Part shown: piece by piece, positions 24,726 through 36,726 of the stretch | Position numbering within the stretch: position 1 is the stretch's first letter | How the letters are laid out: each line of letters begins with the position of its first letter | NCBI GenBank assembly: GCA_029246685.1 | Contig: JAQWMR010000006.1 | Span: 1 to 64,000 of the forward strand | Length of the DNA stretch: 64,000 nt | Direction of reading: 5' to 3' | From: Acidimicrobiales bacterium | Lineage (GTDB): Bacteria > Actinomycetota > Acidimicrobiia > Acidimicrobiales > Aldehydirespiratoraceae | Notes under the pieces: generated by a model | What the model was told of the DNA's origin: nothing | What the model saw: only the letters and a program-made list of their open reading frames with translations | The model's database searches: none | Made by a program: the position numbers and the translations under genes

Positions 24726-27569
24726 TCAGTCGAGGAGCGGAGCGAGGAATCGCCCGGTGTGGCTCTCAGGAAGCGCCACGATGTCTTCTGGCGTCCCCGC
24801 TCCGACCACATGACCTCCGCCGTTGCCGCCCTCAGGGCCGAGGTCGATGAGCCAGTCGGCCGTCTTGAGGACGTCGAGGTTGTGCTCGATGACGATCACA
24901 GTGTTGCCCTGCTCCACGAGCCGACCGAGCACGCCGAGAAGCTTGCGGATGTCTTCGAAGTGCAGGCCCGTGGTGGGCTCGTCGAGGATGTAACACGTGT
25001 GGCCCGTGGACCGTTTCGCCAGCTCGCTCGAGAGCTTCACCCGCTGCGCCTCGCCACCGGAGAGCGTTGGTGCCGGCTGACCGAGGCGCACGTAGCCGAG
25101 GCCGACATCCACCAAGGTCTGCATGTGGCGGGAAATCACGGGCTGGTTCGCGAAGAACTCGAGCGCATCGGCGCACGGCATGTCGAGGACTTCGGCGATG
25201 TTCTTGCCCTTGAAGTCGATCTCGAGCGTGTCGCGGTTGTACCGCATGCCCTTGCACACCTCGCACGGCACGTAGACGTCGGGCAGGAAGTGCATCTCGA
25301 TCTTGATGGTGCCGTCGCCCTGACATGCCTCGCAGCGCCCCCCTTTGACGTTGAACGAGAAGCGGCCCGGCAGATAGCCCCGGACCTTTGCCTCCTGCGT
25401 CTGCGCGAAGAGCTTGCGTACGTGGTCGAACACACCGGTGTAGGTCGCGGGGTTGGATCGTGGTGTTCGCCCGATCGGCGACTGATCGATCGCGATGACC
25501 TTGTCCAGGAGGTCTACGCCCTCCACTCGCGTGTGGAGCCCGGGCGGGACCTTCGAGGAGTAGATCCTCTGCATCAGGGATCGGTGGAGGATCTCGTTGA
25601 CGAGTGAGCTCTTGCCCGAGCCGGACACACCGGACACGCAGACGAACTTGCCCAACGGGAACTCGACATCGATGTTCTTCAGGTTGTTCTCGCGGGCCCC
25701 GCGAACGGTCACCACTCCCCCGTCGCCGATGCGACGGATCGCAGGTACGGCGATCTCGCGCTTCCCCGTGAGGTATTGCCCGGTGATGGACTCCTTGTTC
25801 TTCAGGAGCTGCTTGTAGGTGCCCGAGTGCACGATCCGGCCGCCGTGCTCCCCTGCGCCGGGGCCGATATCGACCACGTGATCGGCAACCTTCATGGTGT
25901 CCTCGTCGTGCTCGACCACGAGGACGGTGTTGCCGAGGTCGCGCATGCGCAGCAGCGTCTCGATCAGCCGCTGGTTGTCGCGCTGATGGAGACCGATGGA
26001 TGGCTCGTCGAGGACGTAAAGAACGCCGACGAGACCCGACCCGACCTGCGACGCAAGGCGAATACGCTGCGCTTCACCGCCGGCAAGCGTGGCCGCTTTG
26101 CGCGACATGCTGAGATAGTCGAGGCCGACATCGAGCAGGAAGCCGAGCCGGGCGTTGATCTCCTTGAGCACCTGCTCGGCGATGATCATGTCGCGGTCGC
26201 TGAGTTCGAGCTCGCCGAGCGCCTTGGCCGCGTCGGCGATCGACATCGAACACAGGTCGTGGATCGTGTGGTCGCTTATCGTGACGGCCAGCGACAACGG
26301 GTTGAGCCGAGACCCTCCGCACTCGGTGCAGTGCACCTGGCGCATGTAGCCCTCGATCGCTTCTCGGGCCGCGTCGCTCTCCGACTCGTCGTGTCGCCGC
26401 ATGAGATACGGGACGACGCCTTCGTACTTCGCCTGGTACGTACGGGTGCGGCCGTAGCGGTTCTTGTAGCGAACCTGCAGCCTGCCCTTGACGCCCTTGG
26501 CGTAGAGCAGCAGGTCCTTCTGCTTCTTCGTGAGCTTGTCCCACTTCTTGTCCATCGGGATGTCGTACTCATCACAGATCGACTCGACGAGGCGTGAGAA
26601 GTAGCGGCTCCGACCGCCGGCCCATGGGCTGATCGCGCCGCTCTCGATGGTGGCATCCGGATCCGGGACCACGAGCTGCGCATCCACTTCGAAGACCGTG
26701 CCCAGACCGTCGCAGTGACCGCACGCGCCGTAGGGCGAGTTGAACGAGAAGTTGCGGGGGGCCAGCTCCTCGAACGACTTGCCGTCTGAGGGGCGCGACA
26801 GGTGCTGGCTGAAGACGATCGTCTGCGAGTCGGCGTCGTCCTCGCGGGACACGATCTGCATCTCGGCAACGCCACCGGTGAGGGTGAGCGCCGTCTCGAT
26901 CGAGTCGGTGAGGCGCCGCTCGATGCCCTCACGCAACACGAGTCGATCGATGACGACCGAGATGTCGTGTGTCTCGTAGCGCTCGAGTTCGAGTTCGAGC
27001 TCCTCGGCGAGTTCGAGCTGCTCGCCGTCCACGATCGCGCGGGCGAAGCCCTGCGTCGCGAGATCCTGCAGCATCGTGTCGTAGGTTCCCTTGCGGCCCC
27101 GTACCACCGGAGCGAGGACCTGGAATCGGGTGCCCTCCTCCATCAGGAGGATCTTGTCCACGATCTGCTGTGGCGTCTGACGGACCAGCTCCTCGCCGGT
27201 CTCGGGATCATGGGGGATCCCGATGCGGGCGAACAGCAATCGGAGGTAGTCGTAGACCTCGGTGACGGTGCCGACGGTGGAGCGCGGGTTGCGAGAGGCG
27301 CTCTTCTGGTCGATCGAGATCGCGGGCGACAGACCCTCGATGAAGTCGACGTCGGGTTTGTCCATCTGGCCGAGGAACTGACGGGCGTACGCGCTCAGTG
27401 ACTCGACGTAGCGGCGCTGACCCTCGGCGTAGATCGTGTCGAACGCGAGCGAGCTTTTGCCGCTGCCGGAGAGCCCGGTGAAGACGATGAGCTTGTCGCG
27501 CGGGAGGTCCAGATCGATGTCGCGAAGGTTGTGTTCGCGGGCGCCCTGAATGATGAGTCGTTCGGCCAC
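24726..27569 (-). CDS. uvrA: Excinuclease ABC subunit A
   Basis: A 947-residue UvrA, the damage-sensing ATPase of nucleotide excision repair. Walker A motifs are [12 protein letters not shown] (about residues 32-43) and [12 protein letters not shown] in the second half. The two signature and Walker B regions include [12 protein letters not shown] and [12 protein letters not shown]. The zinc modules appear as CGHCDG...CTECGG and CEACQGDG...CEVCKGMRY. The length is normal. It acts as a dimer loading UvrB at lesions. The ATG at 27569 is followed by the typical [18 protein letters not shown]. All three uvr genes lie in 10.6 kb of the same strand. Confidence 0.97.
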   Translation of the reverse strand: MAERLIIQGAREHNLRDIDLDLPRDKLIVFTGLSGSGKSSLAFDTIYAEGQRRYVESLSAYARQFLGQMDKPDVDFIEGLSPAISIDQKSASRNPRSTVGTVTEVYDYLRLLFARIGIPHDPETGEELVRQTPQQIVDKILLMEEGTRFQVLAPVVRGRKGTYDTMLQDLATQGFARAIVDGEQLELAEELELELERYETHDISVVIDRLVLREGIERRLTDSIETALTLTGGVAEMQIVSREDDADSQTIVFSQHLSRPSDGKSFEELAPRNFSFNSPYGACGHCDGLGTVFEVDAQLVVPDPDATIESGAISPWAGGRSRYFSRLVESICDEYDIPMDKKWDKLTKKQKDLLLYAKGVKGRLQVRYKNRYGRTRTYQAKYEGVVPYLMRRHDESESDAAREAIEGYMRQVHCTECGGSRLNPLSLAVTISDHTIHDLCSMSIADAAKALGELELSDRDMIIAEQVLKEINARLGFLLDVGLDYLSMSRKAATLAGGEAQRIRLASQVGSGLVGVLYVLDEPSIGLHQRDNQRLIETLLRMRDLGNTVLVVEHDEDTMKVADHVVDIGPGAGEHGGRIVHSGTYKQLLKNKESITGQYLTGKREIAVPAIRRIGDGGVVTVRGARENNLKNIDVEFPLGKFVCVSGVSGSGKSSLVNEILHRSLMQRIYSSKVPPGLHTRVEGVDLLDKVIAIDQSPIGRTPRSNPATYTGVFDHVRKLFAQTQEAKVRGYLPGRFSFNVKGGRCEACQGDGTIKIEMHFLPDVYVPCEVCKGMRYNRDTLEIDFKGKNIAEVLDMPCADALEFFANQPVISRHMQTLVDVGLGYVRLGQPAPTLSGGEAQRVKLSSELAKRSTGHTCYILDEPTTGLHFEDIRKLLGVLGRLVEQGNTVIVIEHNLDVLKTADWLIDLGPEGGNGGGHVVGAGTPEDIVALPESHTGRFLAPLLD

Positions 27570-27674
27570 GGCGGCACTCTATCGGGACTCACCCTGCCGA
27601 ACACGTGTTCGTTCGCCGGCTGGCTGTCTCGTGGTGACGAGAAGATGCAGTCCACTCACCAGCGGCACGCGATC

Positions 27675-27944
27675 CTAACCCACGATCTGCCATCCCGGCA
27701 GGACGCGAGGGTCGTTCCCGAGGTCGTGCTCGACGAACGCGATCTCGTCCACCCCGAGGGCCGCCAATGCGGTCGCGGCCTCGGCCCGTACGTCTTCGCC
27801 GGTGGCAGTGAACCACTGCTTGTCCAACAGCAGAGCGCCGACTTCGCGGGACAGATGCGGGTCATGGAACACCACAACCTCTTCGGACCGGTCAGCTATA
27901 GCCTGCATCGCATCTGCGAACGAGTGCGTTCGGTCGACCGTCAC
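27675..27944 (-). CDS. Short protein coupled to the membrane protein gene, or its displaced C-terminal domain
   Basis: An 89-residue reading frame starting at a GTG that overlaps the stop of the upstream membrane protein gene by 4 bp (GTGA). It begins VTVDRTHSFADAMQAIAD and contains VVVFHDPHLSREVGALLL and DEIAFVEHDLGNDP. The composition is soluble and alpha/beta-like, with no signal peptide. Two readings are possible: a small coupled gene, or the extracytoplasmic C-terminus of the polytopic protein shifted out of frame. Many GT-C type membrane enzymes do end in a soluble domain, which supports the second. I recognise no family. Confidence 0.45.
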   Translation of the reverse strand: MTVDRTHSFADAMQAIADRSEEVVVFHDPHLSREVGALLLDKQWFTATGEDVRAEAATALAALGVDEIAFVEHDLGNDPRVLPGWQIVG

Positions 27945-29311
27945 GCGGCGCCGAGCAGCGTGATCGCGAGGCCAGCGAGCGCCGTTGCCCGCAGAACCGA
28001 GCGGGACATGTCGGAGGTGAATACCACGGTGGCCATCACGACCAGGAGCGCGCCGGTTGTCAGGATGTAGCGGCCGCCCCACTGCGGACCGGCGCCACCG
28101 GTGTACTGAACCGCCCACACGAGCGTTAGCGAGGCGAGGGCGATCAACATCACGAAACGTCGATCGGAGTCACCCCATCCGCGGGTGAGCGCGAGTGCGG
28201 CGACCGGCGTTGTCGCTGAAAGCCCCGGTACGAATCCGAGCCCGTTGCCGAACATGTCGACGAGGACCAAGGCGCCCAGTGCGCCGGCCATGATCGCGAT
28301 CGGACGGACGCTGTCGGCCGGTCCGTCCGCGCGGTGCCCGAGCGTTGCGAGAGTTGCTGCCGTGAGGACGGCGAGGATCAGGAAGATCACCTCGGTCTGT
28401 GCAAACGGCGAGGCGAAGGTGACCACTGCCTCCTCCGCCCGCAGGGTGAGGTCCCCGCCGGCCGCGGCCGCCGTAGACGTCGATCGGCCGGCCCGAGTCG
28501 CGTCGCCGATCAGGGCGGAGTCGAGCGCCGAGTTCACGAGCGTCATCGCGCCCACGCCGGCCACCATGGTCGCGCCGCGCGTCGTCGCACCGAGAAGCCG
28601 GCCGCTGAGAAGCAAGCGTCCACCCACGCAGCTGCCGGCCACGAATCCGTAGACGAGCGGCTCCTGGCGCATCGTCCCGGCGAGGCCGAAGCCGAGTCCG
28701 GCTAGGAGCGCCGTGCCCACTCCTCGATCTCCATCGGATGCGTCGAGCGCGGCCACGACGGCCCAGACGACAAGGGCGAGGCCGATCGAGTGCTCCCAGA
28801 AGTCCAGCGCGTAGATGGTCGCGTGTGAAGCAACGCTGATGATCCAGAACGCCGCGGTGCCATCGCTCCCGAGCCGCCGGGCGAGCGCCCGAGCTCCGAA
28901 CGCGGCGAACACGGTTCCGAGGACCGGCAGTAGGCCGACTGCAGTGGCGCCGCCAATCGACTAGAGCGGGAAGGCGAGCACGAGAATCGGGAGCGTGGTG
29001 ACGTTGACCCTCGCGTCCGCAACGTGCTGTGTGGAGAACATCGGGTACAGCGAGCCGTCCGGGTCGACCGACTCGGCCCAGTAGCCGAGGTCCGGCGACG
29101 AGCCGCCGTTGCGTTGCATCGCCTCCAGGGTGGCCAACTTGCCGCCGACGTCAGTCGACAGGAAACCCATCGGGCCGGTGAGCAGCATCAGCGCGACGCG
29201 GACCGCCGTCAGCGCCGCTCCGCGATCCGCGGACGGGAGTACCAGACGGCCCGCACGGACGCGGGAGTCGGAGCTGGTCTCGTCGTGGTCGCCACGCTCG
29301 CCTATCGGCAC
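27941..29311 (-). pseudogene. Polytopic membrane protein (GT-C glycosyltransferase-like) interrupted by an in-frame TAG
   Basis: One frame runs from about 29311 to 27941, broken only by TAG at 28961-28963. Before it are about 116 codons (TDVGGKLATLEAMQRNGG, then TTLPILVLAFPL). After it the same frame goes on with SIGGATAVGLLPVLG and about eight hydrophobic segments. An acidic first loop and the YALDFWEHSIGLALV segment recall dolichyl-phosphate-mannose-type GT-C enzymes. A Trp codon TGG would differ from TAG by one base. In Mycobacterium a GT-C mannosyltransferase gene also lies near uvrB, which fits but does not prove the family. Start codon uncertain (GTG near 29260 is possible). Confidence 0.6.
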
Positions 29312-29342
29312 CTCCGCATCTGAGTGGAGGCCGACGACTACT

Positions 29343-31388
<2,046 letters not shown>

Positions 31389-31426
31389 CCCGCAAACCTA
31401 TCGAGGGGGTGCGACACGCTGGCTAT

Positions 31427-32140
31427 ATGTCTCGGCGAGAACAGATTCTCATTGCGGCCGTGGTGCTCCTGGTGGGCATTCTCCTTGGCATCTTGATTGC
31501 CAGCCTCGGCGGCGATGACGGCGACGATGCAGAGACGGGTGACGGCACCACCACCACCACGGCCGCCGAGACCACCACGACGACCGAGGCGCCGACCACC
31601 ACGGAACCCGCGACGGCGACAATCTCGGCCACGACCACCACCGAACCGCCGCCGGTCGCCAACGCGGTGAACGGCGAAATCCGCGGCCTCCCGATCGGGA
31701 CCAACGCCGACACCGTCATCGACGCCATGACCGCCATCTATGGCGCACCGGACGGCGATACGGGTTGGAACGTCGGCTGTCCCCTCGACGGTGGTACCGA
31801 GGACGACGAGCGCCGGATCTCCTGGGGCAACCTGCGGATCCGTCTGTTCCAGGACGACGACGGTCAGATCCTCGCCGGGTGGGCGTACGAGCGGGGCGCC
31901 GCCGGCTTCTTCGACCCCGAGGGGCCGACACCGGACGACATCGTTATGGGCACCGGCGTCGCCTGGAACCAGACCATCGTTCAGGTCGCCTCCGTGCTCG
32001 TCGGCACCACGCAGATCGCAGAGGAATTCCCGCTGGTCTTCGTCCGTCACGACGGCGAGGGCGACTACCGCGCCGGCGCCGACAACCTCGACGCTCCGAT
32101 GGACTACGTCGGATTCCGTGCCTTCGACCTCTGCGACTAG
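31427..32140 (+). CDS. Single-pass membrane protein with Thr-rich linker, function unknown
   Basis: A 237-residue protein. Residues 7-27 form a membrane anchor (LIAAVVLLVGILLGILIASL). A low-complexity Asp/Thr linker follows (about residues 30-75), and then a compact extracytoplasmic domain with two Cys (NVGCPLDGG and the C-terminal FDLCD) that may pair. The domain recalls other small actinobacterial envelope proteins, but I recognise no family. I chose ATG 31427. It is divergent from uvrB with only 38 bp between the start codons, and its stop overlaps coaE tail to tail by 4 bp. Confidence 0.78.
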   Translation: MSRREQILIAAVVLLVGILLGILIASLGGDDGDDAETGDGTTTTTAAETTTTTEAPTTTEPATATISATTTTEPPPVANAVNGEIRGLPIGTNADTVIDAMTAIYGAPDGDTGWNVGCPLDGGTEDDERRISWGNLRIRLFQDDDGQILAGWAYERGAAGFFDPEGPTPDDIVMGTGVAWNQTIVQVASVLVGTTQIAEEFPLVFVRHDGEGDYRAGADNLDAPMDYVGFRAFDLCD

Positions 32141-32760
32141 GCCGTGTGGGGCAGGGTCGTCGCCCAGCTCCAGACGAAGGAGATCTGGGGTTCGAGCTCT
32201 TCCAGAGTGCCGGAGTTGTCGATCACTCGGTCGGCGACGGCTCTGCGGGCCTCACGAGTTGCCTGATTGGCGATCCGGGCGTTCGCGTCCTTGCGGGAGA
32301 ACCCCCGGAACTTGACGAGGCGCTGGACGGCCAGCGCAGGGTCCACGTCGACCACCACGATGCCCGCGAGGTTCGCGTACTGATCAGCGATCGACTCACC
32401 GTCCGGTCGGACGAGCAGCGGGATGTCGAGGATCACGATGGCATCGGTGCCCTCCACCTTCTTGCGGAGCCTCACCATCTGCTTGCCGACGGCCGGGTGC
32501 ACCATGTCGTTCAGCGCCGTCAGTTCCTCGTCGTCGCTGAAAGCGATCTCGGCGATCGCGGCCCGATCGAGCGTGCCATCCGACGCGACGATCGTGTCGC
32601 CCCAGCGCTTGACCATCGCTTTGAAGACGGGGCGCCCGGGCTCCTGGAGGTCACGCACGATCCGGTCGGCGTCGATGAGGACGGCTCCCCGCGCAACGAG
32701 CCCGTCGGCCACCGTCGACTTTCCGCTCCCGATGCCGCCCGTGAGTCCGATCTCGATCAC
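32137..32760 (-). CDS. coaE: Dephospho-CoA kinase
   Basis: A 207-residue kinase catalysing the last step of coenzyme A synthesis, phosphorylation of the 3'-hydroxyl of dephospho-CoA. The P-loop is GLTGGIGSGKSTVA at residues 5-18, followed by LIDADRIVRDLQEPG, the family's DAD motif. The lid region around RGFSRKDANARIANQ is present. I chose GTG 32760 because the P-loop then starts at the normal distance; a longer in-frame reading to 32856 adds an unrelated sequence. It lies between rpsA and uvrB, as in Mycobacterium. Confidence 0.94.
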   Translation of the reverse strand: MIEIGLTGGIGSGKSTVADGLVARGAVLIDADRIVRDLQEPGRPVFKAMVKRWGDTIVASDGTLDRAAIAEIAFSDDEELTALNDMVHPAVGKQMVRLRKKVEGTDAIVILDIPLLVRPDGESIADQYANLAGIVVVDVDPALAVQRLVKFRGFSRKDANARIANQATREARRAVADRVIDNSGTLEELEPQISFVWSWATTLPHTA

Positions 32761-32877
32761 GGGCCGGACGGTAGCGGCCCCGTCTCCGTCGGCAAAACGC
32801 AGAAGCGGAACCACCCGTGGGCGGCCCCGCTCCCCTACACGTCCGTGGCACCCCACCGCGTGACGTGGCCGGCCCCA

Positions 32878-33066
32878 TCAGGGGCCGAGTCCTCCAGCGC
32901 TCACCACTCGACTGGCCGAGTCATCGACGCTGCCGCTCACCGTCGACCCGAAGGCCGAGGCGCTGGCGAGGGCGAGGGCGACGAGCATGATGAGAGACAA
33001 GAGCAGCGCGTACTCCACGAGTGATGCGATGCCGGCGAAAATGCCGACGCCGATTGCTGCGATCAA
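32878..33066 (-). CDS. Flp/Fap pilin-like small membrane protein
   Basis: A 62-residue peptide from a TTG at 33066. GIASLVEYALLLSLIMLVALALA matches the class IVb Flp pilin core (G-x-x-x-VEY and a hydrophobic helix), including the Glu at position +5 of the mature form; a Gly-rich stretch in front would be the prepilin cleavage region. The frame stays open upstream to 33213 with plausible coding content (LPTGGPQKITLPNDVP) but has no ATG, GTG or TTG, so the start is doubtful. No tad secretion genes are in the window. A GGCCCC-ATCA-GGGGCC hairpin overlaps the stop. Confidence 0.5.
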   Translation of the reverse strand: MIAAIGVGIFAGIASLVEYALLLSLIMLVALALASASAFGSTVSGSVDDSASRVVSAGGLGP

Positions 33067-33261
33067 GATGAGTGTCTTGCGGGAACTTACGGGAACGTCG
33101 TTGGGGAGAGTGATCTTCTGCGGTCCCCCTGTCGGAAGCGCCGCCTCGTGCTCGAGGCGTTTGGCTCGGAACTTGGGTCCCGACGCGCGTGAGACGTCCG
33201 GAGGACGCGAAAGTCAACGGTCGTTTCGCCGCATTTCTTGAAACGAAACGCGAAAGGCGCG

Positions 33262-33310
33262 ACCAACGCAGAGACGGGCGCCCGTGAAGGGCGCCCATCT
33301 CTGCGTTGGT
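33262..33310 (-). terminator. Long perfect-arm hairpin downstream of rpsA
   Basis: ACCAACGCAGAGA (33262-33274) pairs with TCTCTGCGTTGGT (33298-33310), and GGGCGCCC pairs with GGGCGCCC inside, giving about 22 paired bases with one mismatch and the loop GTGAA. It is the strongest hairpin near rpsA and should stop leftward transcription from rpsA. It also precedes the pilin-like gene and could insulate it. Confidence 0.75.
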
Positions 33311-33316
33311 TCGATT

Positions 33317-33334
33317 GCCGGCCGGTGGGCCGGC
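33317..33334 (-). terminator. Second hairpin directly behind the rpsA stop
   Basis: GCCGGCC (33317-33323), loop GGTG, GGCCGGC (33328-33334): a 7-bp all-GC stem 4 nt beyond the rpsA stop codon. With the larger hairpin at 33262-33310 it forms a tandem terminator. Confidence 0.6.
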
Positions 33335-33338
33335 CGAA

Positions 33339-34841
33339 TCAAGCCTCTTCGGCGTCTTCCTCGGCCACGGTCTCAGGGGCCGTCTCCTCGACAGGCACTT
33401 CAGCCGCTTCCTCGACGGGCTCCGCTGAGGCTTCCGCTGTCTCCGACGCCGATTCCTCGGAGGACTCGTCGATCTCGACTTCGACCTCTTCTTCGACGTA
33501 CTCGTACTCGTACTCGGTGCCGTCTTCGGCCACCTCGGTGGTACCAGGGGCCGGAGCGTCCTCGCCCGCCTCGGCGTAGTACTCCTCCCACGCCTGCTGA
33601 CCCTCGGAGGCGGTGTCTTCGCCGAGATAGTTGCCCTCGTTGTCGTACGCATGGGCACCGAAGTGCTCCTGGTACTCGGCGGCAACCTCGCCACCCTCCG
33701 CGGCCTGCTTAATCGACAGGCTGATGCGACGACGCTGGAGATCAAGATCGATGATCTTGACCCACAGCTCCTCGCCCGGAGTGACGACTTGCTCGGGCAG
33801 CTCGACGTGGTGCGCCGACATCTCCGAGATGTGCACGAGACCCTCGATGCCGTCGCCGACCTGGACGAACGAACCGAACGGCACGAGCTTGGTGACACGG
33901 CCGTAGACGAGTTCGCCCACGCGGTGCGAACCGGCGAACTCCTGCCACGGATCCTGCTGGGTGGCCTTCAGCGAAAGGCTGATGCGCTCACGGTCGAGAT
34001 CGACCTCGAGCACCTCGACCTCGATCTCGTCACCAACGGTGACGACCGAGCTCGGGTGGTCGACGTGCTTCCAGGAGAGCTCGGACACGTGGACGAGGCC
34101 GTCCATCCCGCCGAGGTCGACGAAGGCGCCGAAGTTGACGACCGACGAGACCACGCCGGTGCGCTTCTCGCCCGGCTTAAGGTTGTCGAGGAACGCTTCG
34201 CGCTGTTCCTTCTGCGTCTCTTCGAGCCACGCACGACGAGAGAGAACGACGTTGTTTCGGTTCTTGTCGAGCTCGAGGATCTTCGCCTCGAGCTCCATGC
34301 CTACGTAGGGCTGGAGGTCACGCACACGGCGCAGCTCGACGAGCGATGCGGGGAGGAAGCCGCGGAGACCGATGTCGATGATCAGGCCGCCCTTGACAAC
34401 CTCGATCACGGGGCCCTTGACCATGCCCTCGGCTTCCTTGATCTCCTCGATCTTGCCCCAAGCCCGCTCGTACTGCGCGCGCTTCTTGGAGAGGACGAGG
34501 CGCCCTTCCTTGTCTTCCTTGGTGATCACGAGGGCTTCGATCGAATCGCCCATCGACACGACCTCGTTGGGGTCGACGTCGTTGCGAATCGAGAGCTCGC
34601 GGCTCGGAATCACGCCTTCGGACTTGTAGCCGATGTCGAGCAGGACTTCGTCCTGGTCGACCCGGACGACGGTGCCCTCGACGAGCTGTCCGTCTTCAAC
34701 GAGCACCATGGTGCTCGTGTAGGCCTCTTCGATGTCGACGCCACCGAGGTCGGCGTCGACAATCTGGCGGGGGGTGTAGTTGCCCTCTGAATCGAAGGTC
34801 CCGAATTGGGACTCGTCGGTGGAGGTATCAGTCATATTCAT
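33339..34841 (-). CDS. rpsA: 30S ribosomal protein S1
   Basis: A 500-residue S1 protein with four S1 RNA-binding domains at about residues 53-120, 138-205, 225-295 and 310-382. Recurrent motifs are GAFVDLGGMDGLVHVSELS and GSFVQVGDGIEGLVHISEM. The first two domains are more diverged and bind the ribosome in other bacteria. The C-terminal about 110 residues are very acidic (YEYEYVEEEVEVEIDE and Glu/Ala repeats). S1 unfolds and recruits mRNA. I chose ATG 34841; ATG 34835 is equally possible. It is followed by a tandem terminator and lies downstream of polA, as in Mycobacterium, but with an inserted methyltransferase and an AbiEi-like gene. Confidence 0.95.
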   Translation of the reverse strand: MNMTDTSTDESQFGTFDSEGNYTPRQIVDADLGGVDIEEAYTSTMVLVEDGQLVEGTVVRVDQDEVLLDIGYKSEGVIPSRELSIRNDVDPNEVVSMGDSIEALVITKEDKEGRLVLSKKRAQYERAWGKIEEIKEAEGMVKGPVIEVVKGGLIIDIGLRGFLPASLVELRRVRDLQPYVGMELEAKILELDKNRNNVVLSRRAWLEETQKEQREAFLDNLKPGEKRTGVVSSVVNFGAFVDLGGMDGLVHVSELSWKHVDHPSSVVTVGDEIEVEVLEVDLDRERISLSLKATQQDPWQEFAGSHRVGELVYGRVTKLVPFGSFVQVGDGIEGLVHISEMSAHHVELPEQVVTPGEELWVKIIDLDLQRRRISLSIKQAAEGGEVAAEYQEHFGAHAYDNEGNYLGEDTASEGQQAWEEYYAEAGEDAPAPGTTEVAEDGTEYEYEYVEEEVEVEIDESSEESASETAEASAEPVEEAAEVPVEETAPETVAEEDAEEA

Positions 34842-34902
34842 CTCGATGGATCGATCTGATCCACAGGTATCGGACCCGCGGACCCTGTCAGGGAGACAGC
34901 CT

Positions 34903-35652
34903 CTAGAGGCTAGCGGTGGCGATTACGAGAAACTCCGGGTGGTCCACGTCCGGAGGGCTCGGCGACCAGTCCCCCGGTTCGACCGCGTCGATCGACTGCA
35001 CGTCGAGTCCGACGTGGGCGCACATCAGCCGGAGCTCACGTGGCGTGAAGCAGGTGGTCCACAGATCTGTGGTCGCCTTGTTGCCGGACGCGTCCCGGAT
35101 CTCGGTCGTCTCACGGTGCACACCCCGTTCCGCATCGAAGTCGTGGCCGTCGACCATGTTCGCCACCTGGAGGTAGGCGTTGAACGCCGTGAATACGGCC
35201 GTTCCCCCCGGCTTCAGCGCCCGCGCCATGCCGGCGAGGATCTCCTTGTCCGGGTCGAGGGTCGGCCCCGCCGCCGGGCCTCCGCTCATGCCGAACGCCC
35301 CCTGGCAGATCGAGATCACGACATCGAACTCCCGCTCGAACGGCATCGCTCGCGCATCGATCCGCTCGTAGGTCACACCATCGGGCGCAGTCTCCCCCGC
35401 CACGTCCAGAAACTTCTGACTGATGTCCACCCCATGGACGACGAAGCCACGCCGCCCGAGGTCGTTCGCATGCCGCCCGGGCCCGCACCCCACGTCGAGC
35501 ACCCGCGCCGGCGACTCGAGTCCCAGCCGCTCGATCAGCGCGTCGATCTCCCGCACCGTTCCTTTCGTGAACGAGTACCGCAGATACCCCGCCCCCATGT
35601 GGTCCGCCAACCCCTCGAACCAGTGATCGCTCTCCTCGCCACACCCTTCCAC
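34903..35652 (-). CDS. Class I SAM-dependent methyltransferase
   Basis: A 249-residue methyltransferase. SAM motif I is VLDVGCGPGRHANDLG, motif II has HGVDIS, and DVVISICQGAFGMSG is motif IV. MARALKPGGTAVFTAFNAY is the following strand. The C-terminal part contains LWTTCFTPRELRLMCAHVGL, a common lid sequence. It resembles ubiquinone/menaquinone-type or small-molecule methyltransferases. I chose GTG 35652; a longer reading from 35709 would begin inside the adjoining repeat. It is probably independent of rpsA, 61 bp downstream. Confidence 0.85.
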   Translation of the reverse strand: MEGCGEESDHWFEGLADHMGAGYLRYSFTKGTVREIDALIERLGLESPARVLDVGCGPGRHANDLGRRGFVVHGVDISQKFLDVAGETAPDGVTYERIDARAMPFEREFDVVISICQGAFGMSGGPAAGPTLDPDKEILAGMARALKPGGTAVFTAFNAYLQVANMVDGHDFDAERGVHRETTEIRDASGNKATTDLWTTCFTPRELRLMCAHVGLDVQSIDAVEPGDWSPSPPDVDHPEFLVIATASL

Positions 35653-35697
35653 CCTCGCAGTCTGCCCCCACCCCACCGCCAAACCCCCAACCCCACC

Positions 35698-35746
35698 GTT
35701 CTGGTGCACCAGGAGCGTCAGAACGACAGGTTTGGTGCACCAGAAC
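35698..35746 (+). repeat. Left 49-bp palindromic repeat flanking the AbiEi/DUF559-like gene
   Basis: GTTCTGGTGCACC (35698-35710) and GGTGCACCAGAAC (35734-35746) are perfect 13-bp inverted arms around a 23-bp spacer. The whole unit recurs in inverted orientation at 36727-36775 with 46 of 49 identical bases, so each unit is a palindrome and the pair brackets the gene between them. Confidence 0.85.
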
Positions 35747-35811
35747 GGGGTGAGGCCGTCGAGCGACCACGCAGCAAGACGCTGACGGAGCGCATCGGGC
35801 TCGTGGAACAG

Positions 35812-36681
35812 TTACCGCTCTGTGACGCTGACGACGGTCAGGCCGGCGGCCCGTAGCGAGCCGTGGCGAGCTTCGTCGTTGCGTCGGTCGGTGAGCGACG
35901 AGTGGTGGAGACTCGGGTCGACTTCGACCACGATCCCGCGGGCGGTATCGACGAAGTCGACTCGACCGATCCATGCGTCCTCGCCGCCTATGTCGACCTG
36001 CCGTTCGAATCGGTAGCCCCACGTTGCGGTCAGCTCGGCGAATCGCCCCTCAGCGCCTGACTCGGGCGGGACGAAGTTCGCCGGTCGGTCTTCCAGGAGC
36101 TCCTGCATCAGCGTGATGCCCGGCCTCCCTCTCCCGCCGAGCTCACCTAGCATTCTGATCAGAGACGCGTGACTCACGCGGCCGCGCGCCCAGAGGTTGT
36201 CGTGCACGCGCTCCACCTGCTTCGGATGCATCCAACGGACCCCGGCGAGGTCGAAGATCGTTCGCGTGGGAGTCGTCACAGCAATCAGATCGAGCTCCAC
36301 GAGATGGTTCGGGAGAAGCCGGCGTGGCTGGTGAACGACGGCGAGCTCGTGGTCACCATTCTTGGTTGTGGGCCGCCAACCAGTCACGTGGATCGGGTCG
36401 AAACGGAATCCTGGCTGCTCCCACATCGCGGCGGCGGAACCGTGCGAGAGAGATGCTCCAAAGCCGACCTCGAGTGTGGCCGCCATCAGTCGTGAGCGAT
36501 CCGTGGGCGCCGCCCCTCCAATTCGGTAGACGCGCTTCGTCAGGCGCTCCAGCCTTCCTTGTCGAACCCTCCGACGGATCGCCGTGGCATCAAACCCGAT
36601 GTCTCGGATCTGTCGCCGTGCCACGACCCCGTGCTGTTCGGCGCCGAGCGCCAGAAGGGTCTGTTCCCGTTCGTTCTTCAT
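35812..36681 (-). CDS. AbiEi-antitoxin-like HTH protein fused to a DUF559/Vsr-like nuclease-fold domain
   Basis: A 289-residue protein. The N-terminal about 70 residues (LGAEQHGVVARRQIRDIG, then RQGRLERLTKRVYRIGG) match the winged-helix AbiEi antitoxin N-terminal domain. The C-terminal about 100 residues (RFERQVDIGG, RVDFVDTARGIVVEVDPS, RRNDEARHGSLRAAGLTV) match DUF559, a restriction-endonuclease-like fold; the D-x-(E/V)-x-D pattern could be catalytic. No AbiEii toxin is adjacent. Such genes are numerous in actinobacteria and are suspected defence or mobile genes. I chose ATG 36681. It interrupts the polA-rpsA neighbourhood and is bracketed by inverted 49-bp repeats. Confidence 0.78.
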   Translation of the reverse strand: MKNEREQTLLALGAEQHGVVARRQIRDIGFDATAIRRRVRQGRLERLTKRVYRIGGAAPTDRSRLMAATLEVGFGASLSHGSAAAMWEQPGFRFDPIHVTGWRPTTKNGDHELAVVHQPRRLLPNHLVELDLIAVTTPTRTIFDLAGVRWMHPKQVERVHDNLWARGRVSHASLIRMLGELGGRGRPGITLMQELLEDRPANFVPPESGAEGRFAELTATWGYRFERQVDIGGEDAWIGRVDFVDTARGIVVEVDPSLHHSSLTDRRNDEARHGSLRAAGLTVVSVTER

Positions 36682-36726
36682 GCGCAAATGCTTGCGCCGG
36701 GGTGTGACACGCACCGACCAACCCTC

